Shown here one piece after another: positions 1 to 8,044 of a DNA stretch of 64,000 nt (its first letter is position 1; every line of letters begins with the position of its first letter). Position numbers and translations under genes: made by a program. Location of the stretch: assembly GCA_025454525.1 (NCBI GenBank), contig JALOOG010000004.1:19308-83307 (forward strand), read 5' to 3'. This stretch comes from Anaerolineae bacterium (GTDB taxonomy: Bacteria; Chloroflexota; Anaerolineae; Aggregatilineales; Phototrophicaceae). Below the pieces are notes generated by a model. That model had not been told where the DNA came from. It saw nothing but the letters and a program-made list of their open reading frames with translations, and made no database searches.

Positions 1-636
1 CATTTCACGCGGGATCTTCATTTCGTCTAAGATCGTGTCATCCCATTGTAGCGTTTTGAGATCCATTAGCAGAGTACGACTCGCATTTGTGACATCGGTG
101 ACATGCGCTTGCCCGCCCGTGAGATTCCAGATCACCCACGTATCGATCGTGCCGAATAACGCATCCCCACGTTCTGCTGCATCTCGTAACCCCGCCACAT
201 TTTCTAACAACCAGACCAATTTTGTCCCAGAAAAATAGGTCGAAAGTGGCAAGCCCACCTTAGATCGAAACCGATCCACGCCTTCATCTTGGGCCAATCG
301 TTGTACAATCTTATCGGTGCGGGTGTCTTGCCACACGATCGCGTTGTAATACGGTTGTCCCGTGTGTTTATCCCATACGATCGTGGTTTCGCGTTGATTG
401 GTGATCCCGATTGTGGCCAGATCCCGCCCGTTGAGTTGTGCTTTATCCAACGCGCCGCGGATCACCGCTTGGGTACGTTGCCAAATTTCAACCGGATGAT
501 GTTCTACCCACCCCGCCTGCGGTAAAATCTGTTCATGTTCTAGTTGATGCGACGCGACGATCGCCCCGTTTTTGTTAAAAATGATAAAACGGGTGCTAGT
601 CGTGCCTTGATCAAGTGCGCCGATATATTGCGCCAT
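1..636 (-). CDS. glpK: Glycerol kinase, C-terminal part outside window
   Basis: ATP-dependent phosphorylation of glycerol to sn-glycerol 3-phosphate in the cytoplasm. The reverse strand from ATG at 636 encodes 212 codons without a stop up to the window edge. The N-terminus carries the FGGY-kinase phosphate loop ([14 protein letters not shown]), then ITNQRETT and [10 protein letters not shown], all typical of glycerol kinases. A Shine-Dalgarno sequence (AAGGAGTATT, reverse of 641-650) fixes the start. The family is about 500 residues long, so roughly the last 60% is missing only because the window ends. It diverges from glpD with a 77-bp shared promoter region, as expected for a glycerol-utilisation pair. 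Family assignment is secure. Confidence 0.96.
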   Translation of the reverse strand, partial: MAQYIGALDQGTTSTRFIIFNKNGAIVASHQLEHEQILPQAGWVEHHPVEIWQRTQAVIRGALDKAQLNGRDLATIGITNQRETTIVWDKHTGQPYYNAIVWQDTRTDKIVQRLAQDEGVDRFRSKVGLPLSTYFSGTKLVWLLENVAGLRDAAERGDALFGTIDTWVIWNLTGGQAHVTDVTNASRTLLMDLKTLQWDDTILDEMKIPREM

Positions 637-713
637 AAAAAATACTCCTTGAAAAGATCTATTGAGAGCGCCATTTAACCGCAAATGTGCGCGAATCGCA
701 AAATGAGGTGAGC

Positions 714-2384
714 ATGAGTCGTTTACAAGCATTACAGTCAGCTTCACAGGTTTCAGTGTTAGTGATCGGGGGTGGGATCAACGGGATCGGGACGTTTCGG
801 GATCTCGCGTTAAATGGTGTAGATGTCGTCTTGGTCGAAAAAGCGGATTTTGGCTCTGGAGCGAGTGCGGCCTCCTCACACATGCTCCACGGTGGCATCC
901 GTTACCTTGAAAACGGGGAATTTCGTCTAGTGCGCGAGGCATTGACCGAACGTAATTTGATGCTCAAAAACGCACCCCATTACGCCAAACCCTTACCGAC
1001 CACGATCCCGATCTTTCGTTGGTTTTCCGGTTTTTTAAACGCCCCACTCAAATTTTTAGGACTCCGCGATAAACCCAGTGAGCGCGGCGCGGTCGTGATC
1101 AAGATCGGTTTGATCCTCTATGATCTATTTGCCCGTAGTTACAAAGTCATGCCAGATCACAGCTTACACTTGCGCGCCGAGTCGTTACGCCGTTATCCGA
1201 AAATCAACGATTCGATCGTCTGTACCGCCAGTTACTACGATGCGTGGATGCCTTATCCCGAACGGATCTGTTTAGAATTGGTCTTAGACACCTTAGCGGC
1301 TGCCCCTCATGCCCACGCCTTGAATTATGTCACCGCGATCCGTGCCGATGCTGATACTGTCACCTTACGCGATGAAGTCACTGGGGAAGTGATCTCGATC
1401 CGTCCCCAAGTGGTGATCAATGCGACTGGGGCATGGATCGACTTCACCAATGACGCACTAGGCAAACCGACCCGTTTCATCGGCGGGACAAAAGGCTCTC
1501 ATGTGATCTTGGATAACCCCGAACTCCACGCCGCCGCCGACGGGCATGAGATCTTTTTTGAAAATCGTGATGGCCGTATTGTCTTGATCTTGCCATTTTT
1601 GGGTAAAGTGATGATCGGTACAACCGACATCCGCATCACCGATCCCGAACAAGCGGTTTGTACCGATGATGAGATCACCTATATGTTAGATCTCGTAAAG
1701 CGGGTGTTCCCAACGATCCCCGTAGATCGTTCTCAAATTGTTTTTCAATTTTCCGGTGTACGTCCGTTACCGAACAGTGACGCATCACGCACGGGCAGCA
1801 TCAGTCGCGATCACAGCATTGAGCTACTCGGGCCACAAGCGGGACTCCAGTTCCCGATCTTTTCCTTGATCGGCGGCAAGTGGACGACTTTCCGTGCGTT
1901 TGCTGAACAGACGGCCGATCGAGTCTTGGCACACCTCAAGCGCCCACGTTCGATTAACACCGCCACGCTCCCGATCGGCGGCGGTCGTGATTATCCCCAA
2001 GACTCCAGTGCATGGATCAAAATGATCGCCGCACAAACCGGCCTCACCGAGTCCCGCGTCGGCGTTTTATTCGAGCGTTACGGCACTCGTGGCGCGGAGA
2101 TCGCCCGTTATTGTGTCGCCGCACCCGATCAAGTTTTACGCGCAACCTCTGATTACACCGTCCGCGAGATCCGTTTCCTCGTGGAACATGAACACGTCAT
2201 CCATGTTGATGATCTCTTGTTACGCCGAACGGTGTTAGCGTGGTTGGGCTATGTCAATCGCGATCTGCTAGAAGAAGTGATTGACATTTGCGCGTCCGTG
2301 TTGGGTTGGGAGATCGCGATCCAAGAGCGTGAACGTCAACGCACGATCGCGTTACTAGCGGCAAAACACGGCATTCACCTATAA
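714..2384 (+). CDS. glpD: Glycerol-3-phosphate dehydrogenase (FAD-dependent)
   Basis: Oxidises glycerol 3-phosphate to dihydroxyacetone phosphate and passes electrons to the quinone pool at the membrane; it completes the pathway begun by glpK. The 556-residue protein starts with a Rossmann FAD-binding motif ([19 protein letters not shown]), followed by [13 protein letters not shown], typical of the GlpD/GlpA family. It has the C-terminal extension usual for GlpD and shows no [2Fe-2S] BFD motif. I chose ATG 714, preceded by GAGGTG, over an in-frame GTG at 687 that has no good ribosome-binding site. A strong bidirectional hairpin follows the stop. The length is normal for the family. Confidence 0.95.
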   Translation: MSRLQALQSASQVSVLVIGGGINGIGTFRDLALNGVDVVLVEKADFGSGASAASSHMLHGGIRYLENGEFRLVREALTERNLMLKNAPHYAKPLPTTIPIFRWFSGFLNAPLKFLGLRDKPSERGAVVIKIGLILYDLFARSYKVMPDHSLHLRAESLRRYPKINDSIVCTASYYDAWMPYPERICLELVLDTLAAAPHAHALNYVTAIRADADTVTLRDEVTGEVISIRPQVVINATGAWIDFTNDALGKPTRFIGGTKGSHVILDNPELHAAADGHEIFFENRDGRIVLILPFLGKVMIGTTDIRITDPEQAVCTDDEITYMLDLVKRVFPTIPVDRSQIVFQFSGVRPLPNSDASRTGSISRDHSIELLGPQAGLQFPIFSLIGGKWTTFRAFAEQTADRVLAHLKRPRSINTATLPIGGGRDYPQDSSAWIKMIAAQTGLTESRVGVLFERYGTRGAEIARYCVAAPDQVLRATSDYTVREIRFLVEHEHVIHVDDLLLRRTVLAWLGYVNRDLLEEVIDICASVLGWEIAIQERERQRTIALLAAKHGIHL

Positions 2385-2388
2385 AAAA

Positions 2389-2412
2389 ATAGGGCGCAGA
2401 ATTGCGCCCTAT
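2389..2412. terminator. Bidirectional intrinsic terminator
   Basis: A perfect 10-bp inverted repeat (ATAGGGCGCA, loop GAAT, TGCGCCCTAT) has an A-run on the left and a T-rich stretch on the right. It sits between the convergent ends of glpD and the luciferase-like domain gene, so it can serve both. Confidence 0.85.
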
Positions 2413-2429
2413 CTCTCTATTTTTATCGC

Positions 2430-2762
2430 TTATTCTTCACTTTTCCGTTTGCCGCGATGAATGGCCAACCCATAATTGAGCCGGAACAATTCGATCACCG
2501 CGCTGACATCTTCCGATGTCCGGATATAAAAGCTCACCCAACCGCTATCTTTGAGCAGATGATGCGGTTGCGCCCGCCCTTCCGAGACCAATTGATCGCG
2601 CACTTTTGTCGGAAAGGGCAGATCCGCCATGTGATTCCCATGCAGATGTCCGATCTCACGTTTTCCGACTCGAAATTCGATTCCGCCGAATCGATGCGGA
2701 TGCGCTTCGACTCGCTCCCATGAGAGGAGTTCTTGTCCAATCTGTTCTGCAACTGTTGCCAT
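2430..2762 (-). CDS. Luciferase-like domain protein (DUF5519-like)
   Basis: A 110-residue soluble protein. The run ERVEAHPHRFGGIEFRVGK, the ADLPFP segment and the closing GWVSFYIR segment resemble the small luciferase-domain (DUF5519) proteins. These share a fold piece with luciferase-annotated proteins but have no established enzymatic role. It is the last gene of a three-gene minus-strand run (dioxygenase, carboxylesterase, this), 9 bp after the esterase stop. A GAGG ribosome-binding site precedes the ATG. It may modulate the quinone/aromatic detoxification suggested by its neighbours, but that is inference from position only. Confidence 0.6.
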   Translation of the reverse strand: MATVAEQIGQELLSWERVEAHPHRFGGIEFRVGKREIGHLHGNHMADLPFPTKVRDQLVSEGRAQPHHLLKDSGWVSFYIRTSEDVSAVIELFRLNYGLAIHRGKRKSEE

Positions 2763-2771
2763 GATCTGACC

Positions 2772-3410
2772 TCATTTCCCTAGCTGATCGATGATCGTTT
2801 GCACAAACGCGATCTCATCCTGATTCACCGTATGACCCATGCCCGGATACAAGCGCATCGTGACTTGGGCTTGCATCGCTTGTAGCACTTGCGCGCTTTC
2901 TTCTACCCGTTCCTTCGGGATATGAAAATCGACATCACTACATCCCAAAAAGACCGGAGTCCCCTGTAGATCCGCGTCCGCCGCATAGCGCAACGGTGTC
3001 CCCAACTCCCCGATCAAACCGCCGCTTAACCCGATCACCCCGCCGTAACGTTGGGGGTTGCGCGCTGCATATTCCAAAGCCAGACACGCCCCCTGTGAAA
3101 AGCCGAGTAAGATCACTTGATCAGGGGCGATCCCCGCCGCGTGGATCTCCGTTAGCAGCGTTGCGATCTTCGCCAACCCCGACGATAACGCGGGTTCATT
3201 CGACTCGATCGGCGCGATAAAACGATTCGGATACCATGTCCCACCTGCCGCTTGAGGTGCGATCAGCGCCATGCGATCGGTTTGCCACTCATTGCCCAGC
3301 TCCAAGATACTTTGTGCCGTTGCGCCCCGCCCATGGATCAAGATCATCGCGCTCTTTGCGTCTTGAAGCTTTGTCCCTGTCTGATACACCGGGGTATTTT
3401 CGTGAATCAT
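2772..3410 (-). CDS. Phospholipase/carboxylesterase (MhqD-like alpha/beta hydrolase)
   Basis: A 212-residue serine hydrolase of the phospholipase/carboxylesterase family. The oxyanion-hole region ILIHGRGATAQSIL, nucleophile elbow GFSQGAC (Ser in GxSxG), acid GCSDVDFHIP and catalytic His in GMGHTVNQD are all visible and in order. It follows a ring-cleaving dioxygenase by 7 bp, which is the pairing of mhqO and mhqD in Bacillus (established for Bacillus; inferred here). The likely role is hydrolysis of an ester or ring-cleavage product during quinone or hydroquinone stress. There is no signal peptide, so it is cytoplasmic. Confidence 0.85.
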   Translation of the reverse strand: MIHENTPVYQTGTKLQDAKSAMILIHGRGATAQSILELGNEWQTDRMALIAPQAAGGTWYPNRFIAPIESNEPALSSGLAKIATLLTEIHAAGIAPDQVILLGFSQGACLALEYAARNPQRYGGVIGLSGGLIGELGTPLRYAADADLQGTPVFLGCSDVDFHIPKERVEESAQVLQAMQAQVTMRLYPGMGHTVNQDEIAFVQTIIDQLGK

Positions 3411-3417
3411 CGTGTAT

Positions 3418-4497
3418 TTAGGCCTTTTTCCAGGTAGCGACCGTTAACGGTGTGAGCATGTTTTCGATTTGACTCCGTTGATGTTCGATCCATGCAGGCA
3501 ACTTCAAGTCTGTACCCAGTGTTTCGATCGGCTCATCCAACGGGAAACCCGGCCCCAGCGTCGCTAATTCGACAATGTGTTGATCCGGGTCTTTCAGGTA
3601 GATGCTTTTGAAATAGGTGCGATCCATCACTGGTGACACGCTCAAGCCCGCCTTGAGCAATCGTGCGCGCCATTCCAATTGCGCTTCCTCATTTTCGACC
3701 GCAAATGCGATATGATGCGTTTGACCCGCGCCCATCCGCACGTAACCCGTTTTGGCGATCGAACGCTCAAAGTAGGTGATCAAGGTGCCGGGATGACCGT
3801 CTCCTACGCCCCAATACCAATGTTTTGATGACGGATCATCGTAATTTTCAGTCTGTTTGAGCAAACGCATCCCTAGGATCCCACGATAAAATTCATCCGT
3901 CCGCGCAATGTTAGAGCTGATCGCGGTGATATGGTGCATCCCTTGATTCAACGCCATATCAGATGTGATCGTCGGTACGGGTTCATGCCACATTTCCGCG
4001 GCGATCGCTTCTTCAGACCGATTCCCTAGCATCGATTCGCGTGGTGGGACGATGTGTGCCGTGCCGATCGCATCGGGGGCTTCATCCACTGTCCAACCCG
4101 GCCCTTGAGTCGCGATCTCTAAGATCGTGCCGTCCGGATCGTTGAAGTAGATCGACTCAAAGTAAGTGCGATCGTAGATCCCTTTGACGGCAATACCAAG
4201 ATCGCTCAAACGCCGTTTCCATTTCAGCAGGGCAGTGCGATCTTGAACCGTCATCGCGAAATGATGTGTTCCACCGATCCCCGGCCGACCTTTCGGCGCG
4301 TGTTTCCACTCAAAGAAGGTGATCGCCGTGCCGGGTTTTCCGGTTTCATCGCCAAAATACAGATGATACGATCCGGGATCATCGAAGTTAACCGTCTTTT
4401 TGACCAGACGTAACCCTAACACCTGTGTATAAAAATCAACGGTATGTTGCGCGTCAGCGCTGACAATGGTGATGTGATGTAATCCTAAAATGCTCAT
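3418..4497 (-). CDS. Ring-cleaving extradiol dioxygenase (VOC superfamily, MhqO-like)
   Basis: A 359-residue protein made of two glyoxalase/VOC modules. Each begins with a GxHHIT segment (LGLHHITIVS near residue 5 and GMHHITAISS near 186) and holds the matching metal-ligand His and Glu positions (GTHHFAM with LEIA; QTHHIAF with VELA). This two-module layout is typical of Fe(II) ring-cleaving dioxygenases of the hydroquinone type. It is the first gene of a minus-strand operon with the esterase and the luciferase-like gene, and it diverges from the XRE-cupin regulator at 4606, the obvious candidate controller. The substrate is not shown by the sequence. Confidence 0.87.
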   Translation of the reverse strand: MSILGLHHITIVSADAQHTVDFYTQVLGLRLVKKTVNFDDPGSYHLYFGDETGKPGTAITFFEWKHAPKGRPGIGGTHHFAMTVQDRTALLKWKRRLSDLGIAVKGIYDRTYFESIYFNDPDGTILEIATQGPGWTVDEAPDAIGTAHIVPPRESMLGNRSEEAIAAEMWHEPVPTITSDMALNQGMHHITAISSNIARTDEFYRGILGMRLLKQTENYDDPSSKHWYWGVGDGHPGTLITYFERSIAKTGYVRMGAGQTHHIAFAVENEEAQLEWRARLLKAGLSVSPVMDRTYFKSIYLKDPDQHIVELATLGPGFPLDEPIETLGTDLKLPAWIEHQRSQIENMLTPLTVATWKKA

Positions 4498-4535
4498 GAT
4501 GCTTATCCTTGCAGGTCTATCCGTTATCTGTTCTA

Positions 4536-4577
4536 TTGACGCAACCTAGGTTTATTTCTTACCATACAGACAAGAAA
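4536..4577. promoter_or_regulatory. Candidate promoter/operator between dioxygenase operon and XRE-cupin gene
   Basis: The 108-bp divergent spacer contains TTGACG (4536-4541) followed 18 nt later by TACCAT, a weak plus-strand promoter candidate. It also has an inverted repeat TTTCTT (4555-4560) / AAGAAA (4572-4577) overlapping that promoter. An autoregulatory XRE site would be expected here. The call rests on sequence pattern only. Confidence 0.35.
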
Positions 4578-4605
4578 ATTACTTGAAATTTGCCAAGAGG
4601 GAAAC

Positions 4606-5190
4606 ATGGACGGTTTTAACCTAGAATCACCGATCAATTTTAAGCAACTTGGAAAGCGCTTAGGCGATTTGCGTGAAAGCCAACAATGGACATTAGATGA
4701 ACTTGCTGCCCGTACTGGCCTCTCGCTGTCTTATCTTTCGCGGGTAGAAACTGGAGAGCGTCAACCTTCTTTGACCACGCTTGCGATCCTTGCCCAAGTG
4801 TACGGGGTGACGTTAGCGGCCTTGTTTGAACCAGAGGATGAACCCTGCATTGTGATTCGTGGCGATCAAACGGTGATGCAACAAGGCAACGCCTTGCGTT
4901 ATGCCAAACTTTCGCGCCGGAGTCGCGATGCGTCTTTACAAGCGTTACGGATCACCGTTGGCACGAATGAGATCGTGCGTTATGCTCATGAAGGGGAAGA
5001 GTGGCTTTATGTTTTATCCGGTAAACTACGGTTGTCTGTCGGTGATGAACACCATGAATTATCAGCGGGTGACGCGGCCCATTTTGCCGCCCGCGTGCCA
5101 CATAGTTTCACCGCCGCCATTGAACAGATCACCGAGATCTTGATCGTGGCGTGTGTCACCAAACATCCATTATTGACCAGTTATCTATAG
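4606..5190 (+). CDS. XRE-family transcriptional regulator with cupin domain
   Basis: A 194-residue DNA-binding regulator. Residues 15-70 form an HTH_3 domain (LGDLRESQQWTLDELAART, then LSLSYLSRVETGERQPSL). Residues 115-190 form a cupin beta-barrel ending in HSFTAAIEQ, likely the sensing part. The domain order matches PuuR/ClgR-type XRE-cupin regulators. AGAGG precedes the ATG. It diverges from the ring-cleaving dioxygenase operon, so control of that operon is the natural inference. The ligand is unknown. The tyrosine phosphatase gene follows after 9 bp and may be cotranscribed. Confidence 0.85.
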   Translation: MDGFNLESPINFKQLGKRLGDLRESQQWTLDELAARTGLSLSYLSRVETGERQPSLTTLAILAQVYGVTLAALFEPEDEPCIVIRGDQTVMQQGNALRYAKLSRRSRDASLQALRITVGTNEIVRYAHEGEEWLYVLSGKLRLSVGDEHHELSAGDAAHFAARVPHSFTAAIEQITEILIVACVTKHPLLTSYL

Positions 5191-5199
5191 AGGTAGGGC

Positions 5200-6099
5200 A
5201 TGTGGGGTTTTCTCTTGATTTTGTCTGTATTGATCGTGGGTGGGGTGGCCTTGTGGTTCAGACGACAAGCCCGTCGTCAACGCCGCGTTTATCCCGATCC
5301 GCTCACTTTGATCATCGATCCCGATCCGACTCCGCTTGATCCACCGCGCTTGATCCCGCTTCAAGGGGGGATCAACTTTCGGGACATCGGCGGTTATCCG
5401 ACAGCTGACGGCCGTAAAGTCAAACGGGGTCAAATTTTCCGCTCCGGCACCTTGATCGCGCTCACCGATCACGATTGGGCTACCTTAGCGCGTTTTGAGA
5501 TCAAATTGGTCTGTGACTTTCGTAGTCCGGAAGAGGTGATCGAAGAACCGGAAAAGTTGCCTGCTGGTATTGATTATTGGCACGCGCCGCTCCAAACGCC
5601 ACATAACACGATCAATCGTTTACGCATGGTCTTATTCCAACCCGATCGTTTGAGCGATTTTTTGCTTCAAACCTATACCGAGATCATGTTAGATCAAAAC
5701 CCGCAGCTCTTAGGCAATTTGATCACCCGCCTTTCCGATCAAGCCAATCTACCCACCTTGATCCATTGCACCGCAGGCAAGGATCGAACGGGCATGGCGA
5801 TCGCCTTGGTGTTATTGGCTTTAGGGGTCTCTGAGGACATCGTGATCGCCGATTACACCCTAAGCAACCGCAATTACAGCGATTATCAGCGTTACGTAAA
5901 AAAGGTCTTAAAGCGGTTAGCTTGGTTTGGTGTCACCGCCAACGATCTCTATAGTCTCTTGATCGCAGATGCGAAAGTGATGCGCGCCGCCTTAGATTAC
6001 CTGAAGGCGAAATACGGCTCTGTAGAGCGCTATCTTACGGATGATGCCGGAGTTCAACCAGAGGCGATCGAGCGGTTAAAGGCCCATCTGTTGGAATGA
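5200..6099 (+). CDS. Membrane-anchored tyrosine phosphatase family protein
   Basis: A 299-residue protein with one N-terminal transmembrane segment (about residues 2-20) followed by a basic stop-transfer stretch. The C-terminal domain is a Y_phosphatase3-type enzyme: GGINFRDIGGYPTADGR is the family's entry motif, and HCTAGKDRTG (Cys190, Arg196) is the P-loop HCxxGxxR of cysteine-based phosphatases. Members dephosphorylate phosphotyrosine or phosphoinositides; the substrate here is unknown. Its stop overlaps the next start by 4 bp (ATGA), which suggests translational coupling to the small downstream gene. Confidence 0.87.
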   Translation: MWGFLLILSVLIVGGVALWFRRQARRQRRVYPDPLTLIIDPDPTPLDPPRLIPLQGGINFRDIGGYPTADGRKVKRGQIFRSGTLIALTDHDWATLARFEIKLVCDFRSPEEVIEEPEKLPAGIDYWHAPLQTPHNTINRLRMVLFQPDRLSDFLLQTYTEIMLDQNPQLLGNLITRLSDQANLPTLIHCTAGKDRTGMAIALVLLALGVSEDIVIADYTLSNRNYSDYQRYVKKVLKRLAWFGVTANDLYSLLIADAKVMRAALDYLKAKYGSVERYLTDDAGVQPEAIERLKAHLLE

Positions 6100-6386
6100 A
6101 CAACGAAGATTTACGTAACTATATTCGTAATCTTACGGTGGAACAATATCGCGACTCGGCGCGGTTAGCCCTCTTACAAGAGGACGAAGTGATCGTGAGT
6201 CGGCTAATCGATGAATTTTATGCGGGTGTGAGTGTGGTTACAGGTGCAGCCTTGCTCAATGTGATCGGCGAAATAGGTGGGTACGAGGCGATCGCCTTGT
6301 TAGATGAGGTATATCATGACCTGTCCACTAAACAAATTTGGCGCGAAATTGCCGAACGTTGGTTACGAGTTGACGGGTTTTTATAG
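6096..6386 (+). CDS. Small helical hypothetical protein (HEAT-like)
   Basis: A 96-residue soluble protein I do not recognise by name. The whole chain is predicted helical, with a HEAT/armadillo-like pattern in the second half (VTGAALLNVIGEIGGYEAIA). It overlaps the tyrosine phosphatase stop by 4 bp. Its own end overlaps by 6 bp the convergent HEAT-repeat gene on the other strand. The function could be a protein-protein adaptor, but nothing in the sequence decides it. Confidence 0.6.
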   Translation: MNNEDLRNYIRNLTVEQYRDSARLALLQEDEVIVSRLIDEFYAGVSVVTGAALLNVIGEIGGYEAIALLDEVYHDLSTKQIWREIAERWLRVDGFL

Positions 6387-6953
6387 GTTGATCGCCGCCA
6401 ATGCTTCCGGTGTCCCGATATTGATCAAGGCCGTGCGTGCTGACCAACACACATCCACATCTTCATCTTCCAACGTTTCTTTGAGCGCATCGATCGCATT
6501 CGGATCACAGATCGCGCCTAATGCTTCCGCGCACGCCGCCCGCACCCACATATTCGGGTCTTTCAGGCCGGCGATCAACGCCGGAAGCGCACACGGATCG
6601 CCGATCGATCCTAAAATTTGCGCCGCACTTTGACGGGTGTTCATCTTACCGCGCCGCAATGCTGACATGAGTTCATTTAAGGCCATCGAACCCAAGCCTT
6701 CTAATTGAGCGGCCGCGTCAGCCCGCGCTTGTGGATTCGTATCATCTAACGCCTCGATCAACTCTGCGATGCGATGCGTTTGACGTGTGGGATGAGTTAC
6801 CCGCATGAGTGTGTTGTTACTTTGCCACTGTATTTCTTCATCTAAGGGGAATGGGGTGCTTCTGTGATGGTGTGACGGTCGATGTTGGCTACGTTTTCCT
6901 AACAAGTACGAAATAGCTGCTAACACGATCATAAAAAAAGGTGTCAGTTTCAT
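6381..6953 (-). CDS. Membrane-anchored HEAT-repeat protein
   Basis: A 190-residue protein with an N-terminal hydrophobic helix (residues 4-18), a His/Arg-rich linker, and then at least three HEAT (PBS-lyase-type) repeats from about residue 70: ARADAAAQLEGLGS, TRQSAAQILGSIGD and VRAACAEALGAICD. The regular pattern of Ala pairs and Gly-Asp turns is diagnostic. HEAT domains of this kind are scaffolds; no catalytic motif is visible. It is convergent with, and overlaps by 6 bp, the small helical gene. Confidence 0.8.
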   Translation of the reverse strand: MKLTPFFMIVLAAISYLLGKRSQHRPSHHHRSTPFPLDEEIQWQSNNTLMRVTHPTRQTHRIAELIEALDDTNPQARADAAAQLEGLGSMALNELMSALRRGKMNTRQSAAQILGSIGDPCALPALIAGLKDPNMWVRAACAEALGAICDPNAIDALKETLEDEDVDVCWSARTALINIGTPEALAAINL

Positions 6954-7051
6954 AGAGATCTTTCCTTACAGACGATCACATTTTTCTTACACTAAATTAC
7001 ACCTTTTTATCCAAAATGCCAACTAGAAAAATCTTAACGATTCGCAAATCT

Positions 7052-7099
7052 GAAATCAAAACATTTGTTTCGATTTTTCGGGCCGATCTGTGATACGCT
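7052..7099 (+). promoter_or_regulatory. Shared dyad promoter, copy C (upstream of histidine phosphatase)
   Basis: The imperfect dyad GAAATCAAAACA-TT-TGTTTCGATTTTTC lies at 7052-7079. An extended -10 (TGaTACGCT, hexamer 7094-7099) follows 23 nt after the TTTGTTT of the dyad. The same dyad and spacing recur at 38.9, 61.3 and 63.9 kb. The 267-bp gap 6954-7220 otherwise shows no gene. Confidence 0.55.
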
Positions 7100-7220
7100 A
7101 ACGGCTGATAGCGCGTGTGTGATGATCTGAAAAAACGCAATCTAACAAATTGCATTGCTTTGTCATCATCATTTGTGCATCAGATTAAATGACGGTAAAA
7201 CCAGGAGTCAGCAAAACGGT

Positions 7221-7958
7221 ATGGAAGTGTACCTCGTGCGTCATGGGCAATCTGCCAATAACGCGCTAATGGAAAATCAGCTTTTGCGAGTAGCCGATCC
7301 CGAATTGACTGAGATCGGCAAACAACAAGCGCAGCACACCGCGCATCATCTAGCAACTTCACTGAACTTAGAGCATTGGGTGATCCAACAAAACGGGGCG
7401 CGCCAAGCTCATTATCCCTATGGCATCACCCATCTTTATTGCAGCGCCATGCACCGCGCTCTACAGACCGCCGCGCCGATTGCCAAGTCCTTAGGGTTAA
7501 AAACTGAGATCTGGATCGAACTACATGAGATCGGCGGGATCTATCTCGAAAAAGAAGGCATCGTTACCGGCTATGGCGGACGTACCCGTCAACAGATTAT
7601 CGCGGAATTTCCCGATTATCTCTTACCAGAGACGATCACCGATCAAGGGTGGTGGAATCCCGCACACGGACGGGAAGATATGACGCTTTGTCAGGCCCGT
7701 GCGATGCGAGTCGCGATGATCCTCAAACAGCGCGCTTTAGCCCCGGGATCAAAAGACGATCGACTCGCCTTGATCGTGCATGGAACGTTTATGGACGCGC
7801 TCATGAAAGCGTTTTTGAACACCCTTCCCGGCGGCTCTTACTATCATTGGCATTATAATTGTGCGATCACCCGCCTTGATTTTGACGAGACCGGACGCTT
7901 TTTGATCCGCTATGTGAATCGCATCGAACACTTGCCACCTGACTTGATCACAACATAG
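7221..7958 (+). CDS. Histidine phosphatase family protein
   Basis: A 245-residue enzyme of the phosphoglycerate-mutase-like superfamily. The catalytic loop LVRHGQSANN (RHG at residues 7-9) is followed by the second arginine region LYCSAMHRALQTAAP and the second catalytic histidine in LIVHGTFMDAL. I chose ATG 7221, the first start directly ahead of the RHG core, with AGGAG 13 bases upstream; an upstream ATG at 7155 would add 22 residues of no family likeness. The substrate cannot be told from sequence. It is transcribed from the shared dyad promoter (copy C). Confidence 0.85.
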   Translation: MEVYLVRHGQSANNALMENQLLRVADPELTEIGKQQAQHTAHHLATSLNLEHWVIQQNGARQAHYPYGITHLYCSAMHRALQTAAPIAKSLGLKTEIWIELHEIGGIYLEKEGIVTGYGGRTRQQIIAEFPDYLLPETITDQGWWNPAHGREDMTLCQARAMRVAMILKQRALAPGSKDDRLALIVHGTFMDALMKAFLNTLPGGSYYHWHYNCAITRLDFDETGRFLIRYVNRIEHLPPDLITT

Positions 7959-7988
7959 CGCGTTTAGCCCATACTTGCTTGAAGAGTC

Positions 7989-8044
7989 AGGACGATTACG
8001 CCATTGTACAGTTGTCTTAAGGGTTAGGACGTTTACGCCATTGT
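7989..8044. repeat. Short direct repeat at the 3' end of the transglutaminase gene
   Basis: Two 19-bp copies of AGGACGwTTACGCCATTGT (7989-8007 and 8026-8044) differ at one base and lie 37 bp apart. The right copy encodes the last residues of the transglutaminase gene (minus strand), and the left copy lies just past its stop. It looks like a local tandem duplication. Confidence 0.6.
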
